Shown here one piece after another: positions 63,370-64,000 of a stretch of DNA of 64,000 bases. The DNA lies in the NCBI GenBank assembly GCA_013416445.1, contig JACCER010000012.1:81108-145107 (forward strand). The letters run 5' to 3'. How positions within the stretch are numbered: position 1 is the stretch's first letter; every line of letters starts with the position of its first letter. The DNA is from Alcaligenaceae bacterium. GTDB taxonomy: Bacteria > Pseudomonadota > Gammaproteobacteria > Burkholderiales > Burkholderiaceae_B. Under the pieces are notes generated by a model, which did not search any database, was not told the origin of the DNA, and saw only the letters and a list, made by a program, of their open reading frames with translations. The translations under genes and the position numbers were made by a program.

Positions 63370-64000
63370 TCAAGCTTTTTTCAGTAAAAAACGATTTACA
63401 TCGAACGACTTTTGGCTGCGCCAGAGGGCAAACGCGATACTGAGCAGTTTGCGACCCAGGATGACGAAGGCGGCGGTGGCACTCAGGCCGTGTGCGCGTA
63501 ACGCTTCGTAGCGGGACCGGAACACGTTGGATCGGCTGGCGGAAAACCCCATCATGTATATCTGGCGGCGCAGCCAGGGCGCGCCGCGCTTGCTTAAGCG
63601 GCGCAGGCCCCGCTTTTGACCGGAGTCCATGGGGCGCGGGTCCAGTCCCGTGAACGCGATGAGGGCATCCGTATTTTTGAACTCGATGCGACGAAATAAA
63701 CACAAGAGCATCGTGGCGCCTTGCACCCCCACGCCGGGAATCGTCTGCAGCCGTTGCGTCTCGGCGGCCAGGGCCGGCTCGTGCTGAGTGTGCTGGGCGA
63801 TGTGCGCATCGATCGTCGCGATCACCTGATCAAATTGTGTGATGAGCACTTTGAGCTGCGGGGCAATGAGGGAGACGTCGCGCAGCGACTGCTGCAGCGC
63901 CGCACGTTGGCCCATCAGCTGCGCGCGCCGACGCAAGAGCTGCGTGATTTGCTGGTCGGCCGGACTGCCCGCGCAAAAGGGATGCAAATACGCGTGATGT
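63353..64000 (-). mobile_element. IS110-family insertion sequence, 3' part
   Basis: The element begins where repeat copy 4 stops (63353, AGATTCTATAG) and runs off the right edge with its transposase. The transposase 3' end is only about 17 nt from the junction. In IS110 proper the guide (bridge) RNA is encoded on the transposase 5' side, whereas in IS1111 members it is on the 3' side, so this short 3' end fits the IS110 group. The 5' end and RNA region lie outside the window. Confidence 0.8.
63370..64000 (-). CDS. IS110-family transposase, C-terminal part
   Basis: The frame is open to the window edge with about 210 residues visible. The Transposase_20 domain is clear: LQTIPGVGVQGATMLL, AFTGLDPRPMDSGQKRGLRR and LSKRGAPWLRRQIYMM, with the serine-containing FSASRSNVFRSRYEALRAHG. 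A coiled-coil-like segment (residues near RRRAQLMGQRAALQQSLRD) precedes it. The N-terminal RuvC-like DEDD domain is outside. No frameshift is seen in this part. Confidence 0.9.
   Translation of the reverse strand, partial: HHAYLHPFCAGSPADQQITQLLRRRAQLMGQRAALQQSLRDVSLIAPQLKVLITQFDQVIATIDAHIAQHTQHEPALAAETQRLQTIPGVGVQGATMLLCLFRRIEFKNTDALIAFTGLDPRPMDSGQKRGLRRLSKRGAPWLRRQIYMMGFSASRSNVFRSRYEALRAHGLSATAAFVILGRKLLSIAFALWRSQKSFDVNRFLLKKA

Overview
The window looks like the chromosome of a betaproteobacterium of the family Alcaligenaceae (Bordetella / Pusillimonas / Alcaligenes relatives). This rests on gene order and protein resemblance judged by eye: xseB-ispA-dxs-folE2, rpsF-priB-rpsR-rplI-dnaB, alaC-hom-thrC, hpnCDE, and a dnaE-linked LPS-core-type cluster. 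The base composition is moderately GC-rich. Almost all of it is housekeeping sequence with tight operons, many of them joined by 4-nt ATGA stop/start overlaps. No tRNA, rRNA or CRISPR array was seen.

Layout. 1-5.0 kb: start of a MocR/TauR-like regulator, the taurine ABC transporter tauABC and a succinate-semialdehyde dehydrogenase, all on the minus strand. 5.0-9.3 kb: a LOG-family protein and polA, whose start codons overlap on opposite strands, then a dienelactone hydrolase. 9.3-14 kb: a Na/Pi cotransporter-like protein, htpX, a DMT exporter and a sulfurtransferase. 14-21.7 kb: isoprenoid precursors (ispA, dxs), folE2, then the S6/PriB/S18/L9 operon and dnaB. 21.7-30.7 kb: pdxA, PIN-PhoH, bcp, an Xcc1710-like protein, alaC-hom-thrC and crcB. 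30.7-38 kb: squalene genes hpnCDE, alr, an SDR and radA. 38-49 kb: a TauE/SafE protein, an FtsX-type permease coupled to KDO kinase, a putrescine-type transporter (potFGHI), an ArsC-like protein, rpiA, phoU, an iron-trafficking protein of the YggX type and argA. 50-58 kb: hrpA and dnaE. 58-62.8 kb: a five-gene glycosyltransferase/deacetylase cluster, probably for LPS core. The right edge holds the 3' end of an IS110-family element.

The most unusual content is non-coding. A repeat of about 550 bp occurs four times (22.9, 33.8, 53.9 and 62.9 kb), always in the same orientation, with a fifth eroded piece at 9.26 kb. Each full copy has two very large imperfect hairpins, about 217 and 181 nt. The copies differ at paired positions in a compensatory way: four base pairs change together in one arm pair of the 54-kb copy, and one in the first hairpin. 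This points either to selection on a folded RNA or DNA structure, or to arm-to-arm correction during replication. The IS110-type element has inserted into the second hairpin of the 62.9-kb copy. A second, unrelated family of about 35-nt palindromes (GTCGGATTA...TAATCCGAC) occurs about ten times between genes.

Functional calls come from remembered family motifs and gene order; no database search was run.
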